Assembly (NCBI GenBank): GCA_963580285.1
Contig: OY757011.1
Location: forward strand, 97,144,678 to 97,208,677
Source: Lucinisca nassula
Taxonomy: Eukaryota; Mollusca; Bivalvia; Lucinida; Lucinidae
Direction: 5' to 3'
Length of the DNA: 64,000 nucleotides
Part shown: positions 31,800 to 41,783 of the stretch, piece by piece
Layout: every line of letters begins with the position of its first letter
Position numbering within the stretch: position 1 is the stretch's first letter
Program-made: the position numbers and the translations under genes
Notes under the pieces: model-generated
The model's database searches: none
Seen by the model: only the letters and a program-made list of their open reading frames with translations
What the model was told of the DNA's origin: nothing

Positions 31800-33350
31800 T
31801 GTCAAAGAGTTATAAGAAACGGAAAAATCTAGAAGTCTCAAACTTGGTATACAAGAGGGATGCTGGGAAATAATTGCTTATTTCTATCTGGAGTCTTCAA
31901 ATTCCAAGATAGCCCATAAGTGCTCATTTCATGCCCTCGAAGTACTCCCCGTGGCTAGAAATCCAAAGTTTCAGCCGATGTGTATCCACTTCTTGAAGGC
32001 GTCACGGTACGCTGATTTGGGCACAGTAATAAGTGACTAATGAATGGCAGATCCAAGTGCCTGTCGGGACTGGTATTTCCGCCCAGTAAGGAATGATTTC
32101 AATTTCGGAAACAAAAAAGAAATCACATGGGGCAAGGTCTGGGGAATACGGGGGGTGAGGCAGAACAGTTATTCTTCTTTCTTCAAAAAACGCGGTAATA
32201 TTGCGGAGGTATGTGCGGTTGCATTCTCATATAGAAGACGGACATGTTTAACACCAGTGGCAGGGCGTCGTTTCTGATAATACGTTTTTCAATTTCTTCA
32301 GTACTACGTCTTTGCGGTACCTTCTGGTGATGTTTTTGCCCTTTTTCACCGGCACTTTTATTGCGACCCCTTCACCAGAGAAAAAGAACGTTTGGCGAAT
32401 TATTGGGCGTTTGCTGTGTTTAGTGGCCCAGATCTTGTTACTAACCTTTCTGACGGACTCAAAATATTGGACTTAGGTTTAGGAGGCCCTCATGCGGACT
32501 AAACAAATTATTTGTCTTAATCGCGACGGAAGTAAGGGCCGAGGATTGTGGCCACGTAAAATCGATTTAAGCCCCCCCCCCTCCCCAGTGGAATTCGTTT
32601 CCGCTGACCGTTACAAAGGCGGTTCTTCGGTCGCGGTTTATTTTTGTTATTGTTTGTCTTTTGGTGTTTGTGTCGCTTATATTATTTTATTTTTGATAGC
32701 CTAGCGGCCATTTTGTGGGAAAGTAACTGTCCTTTTGGCTTTCCGCTATCGATGTTTCCAATAGGGTCTGTTGTTTCATATTTGTGTTTCTTTCCCTTTG
32801 GTGTCTCTGATGGGAGCTATGGGTTAATTGTATCGATTCCTGATCATTGCCTCCACTTCTATTTTTCATCACCTGTGACGACATTGGCAAACTGCTTTTT
32901 GTCATACTTTTGAAACATTTGAAGCAGTCTTTTTAGCTCGTCACTCGTCAGTCAACAGATGTGGCACCCATCTAGCAGAAATCTTTCTGACTTTCAAATG
33001 CTTCTTCAAAATAAGGTGAACCATTGATAGTGATATGCCTACCTTTCGTGCAATATCACGAACTGTAAATCTGGCATCTCATTCAATGGTTTCCTTTATT
33101 TTGGAAACGATTTCTATACGAGATGCAGATTTTGGCCTACCTGATTTCGGTGTATTTTTTTTTTTACTCTACATCAGACTCAAATTTCTTTTTCCACCGC
33201 CTAACTGTGCCATAAGACACACAAGAAGCTCCAAAAGCAGTAAAGATATCAGTCATCAGCTGCTTTCAAGAACAACCGAGTTTTGAGCAAGCTTTCTTCA
33301 TTTTTTAGCCGACGCTTCTACCAACTATTTTTCCTGCAGTGGTCAATGAC
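31800..33350 (-). pseudogene. Mariner transposase, interrupted and decayed
   Basis: The reverse strand encodes a mariner-type transposase in two parts. The N-terminal part (about 32867-33330) shows GASCVSYGTVRRWKKKF (HTH region) and ends KKQFANVVTGDE, containing the first catalytic Asp. The C-terminal part (about 31810-32473) shows VRKVSNKIWATKHSKRPII, a broken central region and LPHPPYSPDLAPCDFFLFPK with the second and third catalytic acidic residues. A Penelope-like tail (32478-32866) sits between them, right after TGDE. Stops and frameshifts occur throughout. Ends with terminal inverted repeats were not identified. Confidence 0.8.
32478..32866 (+). mobile_element. Penelope-like element 3' tail inside mariner
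   Basis: TTTAGGAGGCCCTCATGCGG ... CACGTAAAATCGATTTAAG, a C run, CGGTCGCGGTTTATTTTTG, ending ATCGATTCCTGATCATTGCC. It is inserted against the transposase. Confidence 0.7.
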
Positions 33351-33639
33351 TGCATGTATTCAAATGGCGAATTTTATGTCTAACACTTAGTCTAACATGT
33401 ACACTTATACATGTACACCATTGTGTAGATATTGAATAGCCCTATAAAAGTATGTATTTGTTTTGATCGTGCAGCACGTCGATATCGAGCTAGGGGACAA
33501 TAATCAATTCTTTTCGAACATCCCTCGTATGTTGTATTTTCTCTTTCATTGATTTTTTTCTCGCCGTATAGGCTAATTTAAAAGTTATTTTTTTAATTTA
33601 TTTATTTATTTATTTTTTTTTTTTTTTTTGTTTTACGAC

Positions 33640-34105
33640 CCTTTCAAGGTTATTTCACTCATATCGAGCCGATCGTTAATTAGAGGTGGACGAAAACCGG
33701 AGTACCCGGAGAAAAACCACCTGACCTTCCTTCCGTTGCAGAACTTGGCGTCTCACATGTGACCCGAGCCGAGCCACTGACCGTTCCAAGGCGGCTCTTC
33801 TGTGGCGATTTATTTATGTTGTTGTTTGTTACTTACTGTGTGTATCACTTTTGTCTTTTTATTTTGGATGGCCATATGGCCATTTTGTGGGAAAGTAACT
33901 GTCCTTATGGCCTTCCTTTGTTTAGGTTTCCATTATGGTCTTGTCGCTTAATGTTTGTACTTCTTTCCCTTTGGTGTCTTTTATGGGTGGAGTAAGTTAA
34001 TTGTATCAATTCCTGATCTTTGTTTTACTTCTACTTTGAACTCCAAGCGGTGAGAGACCTAATGATTAAGAGTCAGCGTTCTTATCCATTAGGCCACGGG
34101 GCCCG
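33640..34105 (-). mobile_element. SINE-Y copy split by a Penelope-like tail
   Basis: The tail half is 33640-33772 (CCTTTCAAGGTTATTTCACTC ... GGCGTCTCACATGTGACCCG) and the tRNA-like head is about 34038-34105 (GGTGAGAGACCTAATGATTA ... CCATTAGGCCACGGGGC). The intervening 33774-34037 is a forward Penelope-like tail. The intact relative is 34379-34600. Confidence 0.75.
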
Positions 34106-34169
34106 TAAGAGTTCCAAAGAGTTGTCAAGAACTATATACTTGTAAGTTGGAAGCCTTAAACTTTGCATG

Positions 34170-34344
34170 CTATTAGGAAAGCACGCCTATATAAATACAT
34201 TGTAAAATTAACCGCCGAAAAAAAAAACATTTTAAGATGAAAAATTTCGATATTTGTCTTATATTTTGGAGCAGAAAGCTTTACCCCTGTTAACCCCAGT
34301 TTTACTATATAAAAGTGGGGTTATGTTGGCGTGTTTTCATGATG
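34170..34344 (+). mobile_element. MITE-A copy without central palindrome
   Basis: The left end is decayed (TAGGAAAGCACGCCTATA), then GAAAAATTTCGATATTTGTC, the hairpin and the end GGCGTGTTTTCATGATG. The palindrome is cleanly missing. Confidence 0.75.
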
Positions 34345-34378
34345 TTTGTTTATTTGGTGTTATATTGGTCATTTTAAA

Positions 34379-34600
34379 GAGCCTACTTGGCCTAGTGGAT
34401 AAAAGCGGTGACTCTTAATCATTAGGTCTCTCACCGCTGTCGGTTCGAGCCTGGCTCAGGTCACATGTGAGACGCCAAGTTCTGCAACGGAAGGTCAGGT
34501 GGTTTTTCTCTGGGCACTCCGGTTTTCGCACGCCACTGATTAACGATCCGCTCGATATGAGTGAAATAATCTTGAAAGGGCCGTTAAGTAATAATAATAA
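34379..34600 (+). mobile_element. SINE-Y copy
   Basis: The tRNA-like head CTACTTGGCCTAGTGGATAA with GGTTCGAGCC B-box, then a body ending GAAAGGGCCGTTAAGTAATAATAATAA. Confidence 0.8.
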
Positions 34601-34741
34601 AAAATATTCGTCATTCTCTTGATGTAGGCAAATATTATTTTTGTCAACGATTTCTTAAAATCTATGAAGGCTAGAAGTACAAATTTAAACTTATTATATC
34701 ACGATGATGAACTATATATTGTGTAATGTACGGGACATAGA

Positions 34742-34891
34742 GAATACCAGGTGAGTGTCTTTTGATATCAAGTTTATCAGGCGAGGCTTCGAGAACACTT
34801 GTAGAATAGCGAGGCTTGCCGAGCGACTCTAGATGCGTTCTCGAAGCCGAGCCTGATAAATTTGATATCAAATGACACGGATCTGGTATTC
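34742..34891. repeat. Foldback repeat, 150 bp
   Basis: GAATACCAGGTGAGTGTC.. pairs with ..ATCTGGTATTC. Inner arms: TTTGATATCAAGTTTATCAGGC and its inverse, then GGCTTCGAGAAC/GTTCTCGAAGCC, and a small GAGGCTTGCCGAGCG loop. 34892-35164 is unassigned. Confidence 0.75.
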
Positions 34892-35164
34892 TTTTTATCA
34901 GTTAATAACATAGTACTCTCTTACATTTTTGCCAATTTTCCCAGCAATCCAGGTCTTAGAAGTGCAATGTCACGTTGACCTGATAAAGCTCTCTTGTCCT
35001 GAGATAGCATATGTTTATCCGGTCAATGTGCTACAATGTAATTAATATAGGGGGTAACTGATAAAATAGACTATGCATATGGGACAAAGGCAAAATGTTA
35101 GTAAAATCCTCTAACACGTCAAGCTAGAAAAAAAACACCTCATTGTCTATGAATGCCATTTGAC

Positions 35165-35441
35165 CATCATAAAAACACGCCTATATAATTTTGACCCCAT
35201 TGAGCCCAACTTTTATATAGAAAAACTGGGTTTTACAGGGGTAAACCTTATTTTTCTAGTTTCTGCTCTAAAATATAGATTGTGGGTACTCGTTAGAACC
35301 ACCTCGATTAGGCGGTTCTTACGAGTACCCACAATCTATATTTTGAGCAAAAATAATGAAAATATCACATTTTTCCTCTGAAAATCGTCATTTCCGGCAA
35401 TAAAATTTACAATGTATTTGTATAGGCGCGTTTTCGTAATG
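35165..35441 (-). mobile_element. MITE-A copy
   Basis: CATCATAAAAACACGCC to GGCGCGTTTTCGTAATG, with intact palindrome. It ends 44 bases before the gene 2 exon acceptor. Confidence 0.9.
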
Positions 35442-35485
35442 CGATTCTGATTCTGTTAGAACACGTGCGATATTATCTTATTTAG

Positions 35486-35646
35486 GTGCTCTGGCCCTCA
35501 GACAGCTACTGACAGGAACAACACCTGTATTTTCAAACGGGAAGCGATACAGGAATTTCCACAAGGACGGTAATTACGTGACTGCTTTGAAAGACTTCTA
35601 CTCCGTTAAACCGTGGAATGTCAAAGAAGTGAAGACCAAAGAAGGC
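35486..35646 (+). CDS. Gene 2, exon 2
   Basis: The acceptor TATTATCTTATTTAG ends at 35485 and the donor is GGC|GTAAGT at 35646/35647. Two bases complete the glycine codon begun in exon 1, then 53 codons follow, ending in phase 0. Residues include TTPVFSNGKRYRN and ALKDFYSVKPWNV. Conservation with exon 481-641 (28 of 53 identical, no gaps) is far above chance for an unselected intron. The pattern of short basic patches and conserved aromatic residues suggests a compact secreted domain. Cysteines are absent from this exon, which argues against a disulfide-rich peptide. Family not recognised. Confidence 0.85.
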
Positions 35647-35735
35647 GTAAGTCTATAAAAGCTGTACAGGCTTAGTTCAAAAATAAAAAAAAAATATCAA
35701 AATTGTTAATTAGAAAAGTAGCCGGTCTCATGTCT

Positions 35736-36002
35736 GCATGGTGATCAGGAGGTCGCGGGTTCGTTACCTGCCGGAGTCGGCAACATTCTTTCGTGGAGAT
35801 TGATGAAATCTATTCTACGGCGATTCTCTCCTTTCCGCTGATTCAAGAAGGTCAGTTGTCAGTTTGTGGCGAATTAATGTACACTGTACTGGTCAACCGC
35901 TTTCGTATAACCTGCCCAGGAAAAGTGTGGATAGGTAAACTGACTGGCTAAAAAATGACCCAACATAGTGTTGACTGGTCCGTTAAACCCCGGTACAAAC
36001 AA
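35736..36002 (+). mobile_element. SINE-X copy
   Basis: Decayed head (GGTCGCGGGTTCGTTACCTG), then CATTCTTTCGTGGAGATTGAT, CAGTTGTCAGTTTGTGGCG and a GGTCCGTTAAACCCCGGTACAAAC end. A MITE-B right-end fragment (ATGAAAGAATGCCTTATGTCACATGGGTGTGTTATAGTAATG) follows at about 36030-36072. Confidence 0.7.
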
Positions 36003-36206
36003 ATCATCAGAACAGTATTGTTTTGGAGATATGAAAGAATGCCTTATGTCACATGGGTGTGTTATAGTAATGGTAGTAAATGAGAGCATTGGTTTTATTG
36101 GGACACTTCAAACGTTCAAAAAGTAAATCCATTGGAACCATAGAATACAGAGCTTAACTGAAAATTGTAGAGTTTACCAGCTTTTCCTGGGTCAGACTTC
36201 TTAGCG

Positions 36207-36465
36207 CATTATGAATGCATGCCTATACAACTACATTGTAAATTTTAACGCCGAAAAACGAAAACTTTAGGATAAAAAATATGCTGATATTTTTTTTCTT
36301 TTTCTGCTCAAAATATAGATTTTGGGTACACGTTGGAGGCGGTTCTAACGAGTACCCACAATCTATATTTTAGAGCAGAAGTAAGAAAAAAATGAGGTTT
36401 ACCCCTGTAACCCCAGTTTTACTGGGTTCAATGGGGCCAAAAGTATGTAGGCATTTTTCTCGATG
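36207..36465 (+). mobile_element. MITE-A copy, shortened palindrome
   Basis: CATTATGAATGCATGCC to TTTTTCTCGATG. Part of the left palindrome arm is deleted (ACACGTTGGAGGCGG). A repeat Q fragment follows at 36510-36590. Confidence 0.75.
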
Positions 36466-36647
36466 GGTTGTAACATAGCTACCTTTATTTTCAGCAAGTC
36501 GGATCACGTCAGTGACCCTCAATTATTTTCAAAATTCAGCAATGGAGCCAATGGTCCCAAAAGACTAGAAAATATAATATTTTGATAAAAGGCAGGGAGT
36601 ACTTTCACATATCATTTTTTTCCTTATCACCTCCGAGGCCTGAAGTA

Positions 36648-36931
36648 CATTACGAAAACATGCCTATACAAATACATTGTATACTTTACCACCAAAAAAA
36701 TTCACTAAACTTTTAAGATGAAAAATTCTGATATTTTCCTTATTTCTGCTCACAATATAGATTGTGGGTACTCGTTAGAAACGCCTCGATGAGGCGGTTC
36801 TAATGAGTACCCACAATCTGTATTTAAGAGCAGATATAAGAAAAATGTGGTTCACCCCTGTAAACCCCAGTTTTACCGTATAAAAGTGGGGTTCAAAGGG
36901 GTCAAAATTATGTAGGCCTGCTTTCGTGATG
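36648..36931 (+). mobile_element. MITE-A copy
   Basis: CATTACGAAAACATGCC to CTGCTTTCGTGATG, with full palindrome and hairpin. Confidence 0.9.
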
Positions 36932-36968
36932 TTCCGCAAAATATAAGGCTAAATTCGGGACACTAAAA

Positions 36969-37240
36969 CATTACGATAACATACCCGTGCGACATAGTGC
37001 ATTTTGCACATGTCCAAAATGGCTACGTTTCGGTTGAAAATCTATGACATTTTTCTTATTTATACAGCAAACATAGGTTATGGGTGCTCGTTAGAACCGC
37101 CTCATTGAGGCGGTTCTGACGAGTACCCACAACCTATGTCTTGAAGTAAAAATACGAAAAATAATGTTTACCCCCGTAAACCCCAGTTTTCTCTATACAA
37201 AGTGGGGTGTAAGGGGGTGTTCATTTCACGGACTTGTTGT
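36969..37240 (+). mobile_element. MITE-B copy
   Basis: CATTACGATAACATACCCGTG start, perfect GTTAGAACCGCCTCATTGAGG centre, the hairpin, and TTTCACGGACTTGTT near the right end. A MITE-B half-palindrome relic follows at about 37250-37290. Confidence 0.85.
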
Positions 37241-37480
37241 TTCACGGAATCGATGAGGCGATTCTAATGAGTACACACAGCATACATTTTTCATTATAGA
37301 ACACATAAAAAGATGTCTTGAAGTATGTCTTTATGCCTCCTGGTAGTAGCCCTCAGTGGCTCGAACTACCCCTGTCTCGAACAGATTTTCATGGTCCCAA
37401 AGGTGTTCGAGCCATTGAAGTTCGACTGTATAGACATCTAGTTATAATGTGTAAATAACACTTTTATGTGTTTGTTTCAG

Positions 37481-37645
37481 AGAACATTTATGGTAGGTTT
37501 CGTGGGAGACAGAAAACTCGTCTTGCACGAGACAAGAATTGAGCCCAGAAGTGCCGTACTGGATGTTAAAGATTTAACAGGATTCAAAACCGAGCCCTGG
37601 GATAGATACATTGATAGAATTATGTATAAAAAGGACAAGCAATAA
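37481..37645 (+). CDS. Gene 2, last exon
   Basis: The acceptor TATGTGTTTGTTTCAG ends at 37480. Phase 0 gives 54 residues and TAA. The exon carries VGFVGDRKLVL, AVLD and WDRYIDRIMYKKDKQ. It aligns with exon 4509-4667 through GDRKL.L, VLD and RYIDR..YK, and both end in a short lysine-rich tail. These two blocks are likely the core of the conserved domain. The full mature protein would be about 127 residues, basic, and without transmembrane segments. A bacterial-toxin-like layout crossed my mind but is only an impression and is not relied on. Confidence 0.85.
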   Translation, partial: RTFMVGFVGDRKLVLHETRIEPRSAVLDVKDLTGFKTEPWDRYIDRIMYKKDKQ

Positions 37646-37739
37646 TGATTTAAGAGACCAACAGTTGGTTAACTGTTCTGATTTGAATGTGAATCTATCT
37701 ACAATACAGAAATGTAGATGTACAGAGGCATGCATATTT

Positions 37740-38010
37740 TATAGTAGTCGCAGATAAGATTGACTAGGCGGAGCTATTCGGGTGTTGTCAATATATGTCA
37801 AATTCGCGGAGTACACCAGAAGATTCGGTGGAGTGCCTTTCGCACGCTTTCTACAAGCGGACGAAATGGTCTTATACGCCATAGCTATGCTTGTTTTACA
37901 GGTGAATTCACCAAGTCGGATGACTTGGTTTACCTTTTTGTTAAAGGGATATTCCTAAGGCAGGTACAAACGATAGCCCCGCCTAGTCAATCTTATCTGC
38001 GACTACTATA
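37740..38010. mobile_element. MITE-I, 271 bp with 32 bp perfect terminal inverted repeats
   Basis: TATAGTAGTCGCAGATAAGA begins an inverted pair that is perfect for 32 bases. Terminal TATA is compatible with a TA target. The 182-residue open frame running through it has no family motif and is rejected as a gene. Confidence 0.85.
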
Positions 38011-38209
38011 CCTTATTTTGATAACAGATGTGGACTGTTCTCGTCAGAACCAACTCAGTGATTCTGTTCAAACAACCCCAAACAATATTATTAACCCACT
38101 GTTTACTACTGGATTCTTCCATTGCTATATTTCGAACAAGACGGTCTGTCATATAAGGGGTTCTCGTTTTAATTCTATTTGTTTACGGAAACTTCTTTTA
38201 GCGAATGTT

Positions 38210-38310
38210 GCAGGACGTGATCGGACGCCGCGTTCTATGGCGTCCGATCTGGGCCTGCACTGTTTGCCAAGGTACCCATTTAGGGGTTTCCCGCCTGCAG
38301 TTTGTTAAGC
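38210..38310. repeat. MITE-C palindrome fragment
   Basis: GATCGGACGCCGCG / GGCGTCCGATC within GTTGCAGGACGTG...CTGCACTGTTTGC. Ends are unclear. Confidence 0.5.
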
Positions 38311-38340
38311 AAACACGTCTTTTCATCAGGACATTACTCA

Positions 38341-38918
38341 TACATTCCCACCTTTATCGCCGAAAAAATTAAAATTTTATGATGAAAAATTGTGATATTT
38401 TTCTTATTTTTGCTCTACATCACGCAAACACGCCTTTATAATTTTGACCCCCTTGAGCCCCACTGTTATATAGAAAAACTTGGGTTTACAAGGGTAAACC
38501 TTATTTTTCTTATTTCTGCTCAAAAGTATAGATTGTGGGTACTCATTAGAACCGCCTCAAGGAGGCGGTTCAAACGGGTACCAACAATCTATATTTTGAG
38601 CAGAAATAAGAAAAATATCACAATTTTTCATCTTAAAATTTTCATTTGTTCGACTATAAAGGTTACAATGTATTCGTATAGGCGTGTTTTCGTAATGAAA
38701 TATAGATTGTGGGTACTCGTTAGCACCGCCTCAATTTTTCTTATGTCTGCTCAAAATATAGATTGTGGGCACTCGTTAGAACCGCCTCAACGAGTACCCG
38801 CAATCTATATTTTAGAGCAGAAATAAGGAAAATAAGGTTTACCCCCGGAAACCCCAGTTTTACTATATAAAAGTGGGGTTCAATGGGGTCATAATTATAT
38901 AGGCGTGTTTTCGTGATG
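38341..38918 (+). mobile_element. MITE-A copy with a second MITE-A inserted
   Basis: The outer copy runs to GGCGTGTTTTCGTGATG at 38918. It is split at TGCTCTA|AAATATAG by the inner copy. Its own centre is rearranged: the left arm is present twice (38705-38730 and 38760-38790), suggesting template switching. Confidence 0.8.
38418..38697 (-). mobile_element. MITE-A copy nested in MITE-A
   Basis: CATCACGCAAACACGCC to GGCGTGTTTTCGTAATG, with intact palindrome. The flanks rejoin to the family sequence with no duplicated base. Confidence 0.9.
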
Positions 38919-39068
38919 AACAGTCATTTTTGCAAGCATAAAAAAGGGATCATTGCCTCTTATTGTTTTTATCTGAAATCTACAGCATGAATCTCGCATT
39001 GTTAAACGCCGGATTTTTTATAACATGGTTCAAAAAGCCATCCCAAGGGTCATTGTGTGGCATCTCTA

Positions 39069-39335
39069 CATTACGAAAAAACGCGTATACACAATACATT
39101 GTAAATTTCATCACCAGAAAAAGAAAAAAATGTGATATTTTTCTTATTTCTGCTCAAAATATAGATTGTGGGCACTCGTTAGAACCGCCTCATCGAGGGG
39201 GTTCTAACGAGTACCCTGAACCAATATGATAAAGCAGAATTAAGAAAAATAAGGTTTATCCCTGTGAACCCCAGTATTACTATATAAAAGTGGGGTTCAA
39301 GGGGGTCAAAATTATATAGGCGTGTTTTCGTGATG
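39069..39335 (+). mobile_element. MITE-A copy
   Basis: CATTACGAAAAAACGCG to GGCGTGTTTTCGTGATG. The centre GTTAGAACCGCCTCATCGAGG is intact. Confidence 0.9.
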
Positions 39336-39462
39336 AGGTTTGCCTATTTAGTCGGACAATTATCCCGAGGAATGGGTTTATCTCTCTACTCCTCACACAA
39401 TGGAATATTCTTTTTCTTGTATGTGTTTTATAACTAAAACAATAAGTTTCTAAGCCTTAACT

Positions 39463-39746
39463 AAGCCCCGCCCATCGGGGCTTGAAGAAGTAGATGGGCT
39501 GCATGATGCTTCCACATAGAACTGAAACCAACCGCACACATGTTCTGGAAAACCGCTTAGAGGATCTAAGCCTGCCCAGGCAAAGCGGTGCGAGTGCTTA
39601 TTAACAATCTATTAACCCTATTGGCTTCAATGGGCGACAGGGCTTTGAGATGTAATTTCATTTCAATGTCGCCAAAAGTCCCACAAAATTGGAAGCAACG
39701 TCTCCAAAATTACCTGTACAGTGTTCTCAAATCAAACAAACAAACA
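39463..39746 (+). mobile_element. SINE-R copy
   Basis: AAGCCCCGCCCATCGGGGCTTG start. Near the end the GACGGGGACGTTAAAC block is deleted, leaving GTGTTCTCAAATCAAAC. Confidence 0.8.
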
Positions 39747-39915
39747 AATCTAAGCCATAACTATAAAGCAGTCACTTCCATTACCGAAATCAGCCATATT
39801 GTGTTGACAATACTGTGACGTTTAGTGACGTCATAATGTGGGCAGTGATGTCAGACTTAACGACGGGACATTATTTTCCTCTGGAACCTTTCCAGTTTGA
39901 TATACAATAAAATAC

Positions 39916-40096
39916 TGTTATAAGCAAGATAAGTAAAGATAACTTACCTGAATTTGTGCTCCCAAGTCCCCGACCCTGAAACACGTCCGTGTTGTCCAAA
40001 GTCGGGAAGGTCAAGAGGACGGAAGTGGTCGACGATTGGCCAGAATGGGCTCGTCCAGTGACGTCACTGCGAAGAGGCTCCTAGAGGGTCATAACA
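39916..40096 (-). repeat. 3' LTR (181 bp)
   Basis: Identical to 50825-51005 by eye. It contains a 14-base palindrome CAGTGACGTCACTG (CRE-type) and a CAGGTAAGT motif on the element strand. Confidence 0.95.
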
Positions 40097-40111
40097 CTCT
40101 CCCCTATCTTT
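40097..40111 (-). promoter_or_regulatory. Polypurine tract
   Basis: On the element strand this is AAAGATAGGGGAGAG, directly before the 3' LTR, the expected plus-strand primer. Two GAACTGGTTCCACCATA copies 22 bases apart (40113-40152) lie just upstream of it in element sense. Confidence 0.8.
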
Positions 40112-40152
40112 GAGAACTGGTTCCACCATAGATGAGAACTGGTTCCACCATA

Positions 40153-41783
40153 CATAATATGTATATTGTAATATTTTATATTTTACAATTAAACTTGAAA
40201 TGTGAAACCTTAATGTTGTTTAAAGATGGGAGTTAGATAAATTGTTTTATGGCGCTATAAAGGTTATTTAACTTACAGAAATACTTCTTAATTAAAGGCT
40301 GATGAAAATCTGAGTATTTGGAGAAAAAAACATCTGACCTTCTGTTGCAGAACTAAGTATTTTGAAAAGATGAAACATGTTGATGCAGGTATGAACTAAA
40401 AGTTATGAAAAATTCTTTAACGCCTTATTTAGGCTTGCAAGTTCCGTATTTTTATTGGCCTTACTTTGGCCCACATAATTATGCCATGAGATGGCATAAT
40501 TGAAATGCCTTATTTTAGACATTTCAGACTGTCTGTCTTAAGGTATGAGGACTTCAGTATTCTACTGTGTCCTATAAATAATTTAAAATAATAAAATAGA
40601 TGCCACCCTTAATACGTACAAAAATTGTAAATTGTGGATAATGGTTTTTGTGATTGTGGCTATTCCTGAGTAATTTTTTTCCTTTGATAACTTAGATATA
40701 ATGGGATTTCAGGTTACAAGATTTCATAGTCACTACATGCAATGTGCCAGGCTGTGTGTGAACTAGTTTTACAAAACAGGTGCATGTGTGCTGGTGCCAC
40801 AAACCAAAAATAGGTCCAAAAGACCTGATGACTAATATATATATACTCAAAGTAAATTAAGCAATGTGCAAAATCTAAGTGCAAAGAAAAAACATGTGAA
40901 AGCCAAAATACTAAAGCAAAACAAGTGCAAACTCCCCAAGAATCACTTTCATTAGTATGATTAGTATTTCAATATGCATTCTGCCATATTTCTAGTTTTC
41001 TAAAAATAGTTAATATGTTTCTATATCAATATGTACATGGTATAATATATGTACACCATATTTCCAGTACCATATTCTTAAATTATTGTTTGACATGTAT
41101 ACATGTACATGGTCAGTTAGGTAGCAAACAAAAGTATTACATAAGATCAAACTTAAACTACATCTAGGATTGTGATTCTTGGGAAATTAGAATAAAGATC
41201 TACTCTACTAAACAGCAACTGGAATGTATTGCAACTTACATGTTCCTGAGCCGGAGAGCCTACAAAATAAATCATACAATTTTGAAAGATACTGAAATTT
41301 TTAGTTAAATGAAAGCCATGCCTATGTGAGGAACTACCTGTCTGACCACATCAAGCACTAAAATGAGAGATTTGAGTTCAAATTTAGTGCTGACCGATAT
41401 CAGACTGGAATTCCTATTTCCAAAGAACTGGAGTCCGGCTGAATATATTTAGTGTTGAAAATAACAAACGAGCACGGTTGACACTGCACCAATCCCAGGG
41501 TGACGAATGAACACACTACATCAGTCCCCAAGAAAAGCACAGAATCTGACCTGCAACGCGACACAATGGAAACAATGTACAAATTTTTGGTAAAATATCA
41601 AAACTGTATCAATCCGAGGGTGAAGAATGAACACACTACATCAACCCTAAAGAAAGGCACAGAATTTGATATGCAACGCGACAGTATGGAAAAAATAATA
41701 TGAAAATGATTAAAACGCGGCAATTCAAACTCGACCAAGATGTGGTTAATGGGATGACTGCTGGTCGGTAATAAGGGAGTGCG
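40153..41783 (-). other. Non-coding 3' region of the retrotransposon
   Basis: No long frame or domain is visible in 1.6 kb. It contains a two-copy, 120-base-period direct repeat at about 41491-41700 (GGGTGAMGAATGAACACACTACATCA). It could be 3' untranslated or packaging sequence, or old insertions. Confidence 0.6.

Noticed and set aside
37481..37645. Calling the paired secreted proteins bacterial polymorphic-toxin domains acquired by transfer
   Set aside because: Only a vague resemblance from memory; no catalytic residues can be named, and a profile search would be needed.
37760..38308. 182-residue + strand frame
   Set aside because: It runs through MITE-I and a MITE-C palindrome, has no domain motif, and part is explained by perfect inverted repeats.
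38392..38826. 144-residue + strand frame
   Set aside because: It is a read through nested MITE-A copies; the repeated residues reflect palindrome arms.
40100..40160. LTR ends placed at a longer shared CT
   Set aside because: The two extra matching bases are adjacent to the polypurine tract on one side and host sequence on the other, so they match by chance.
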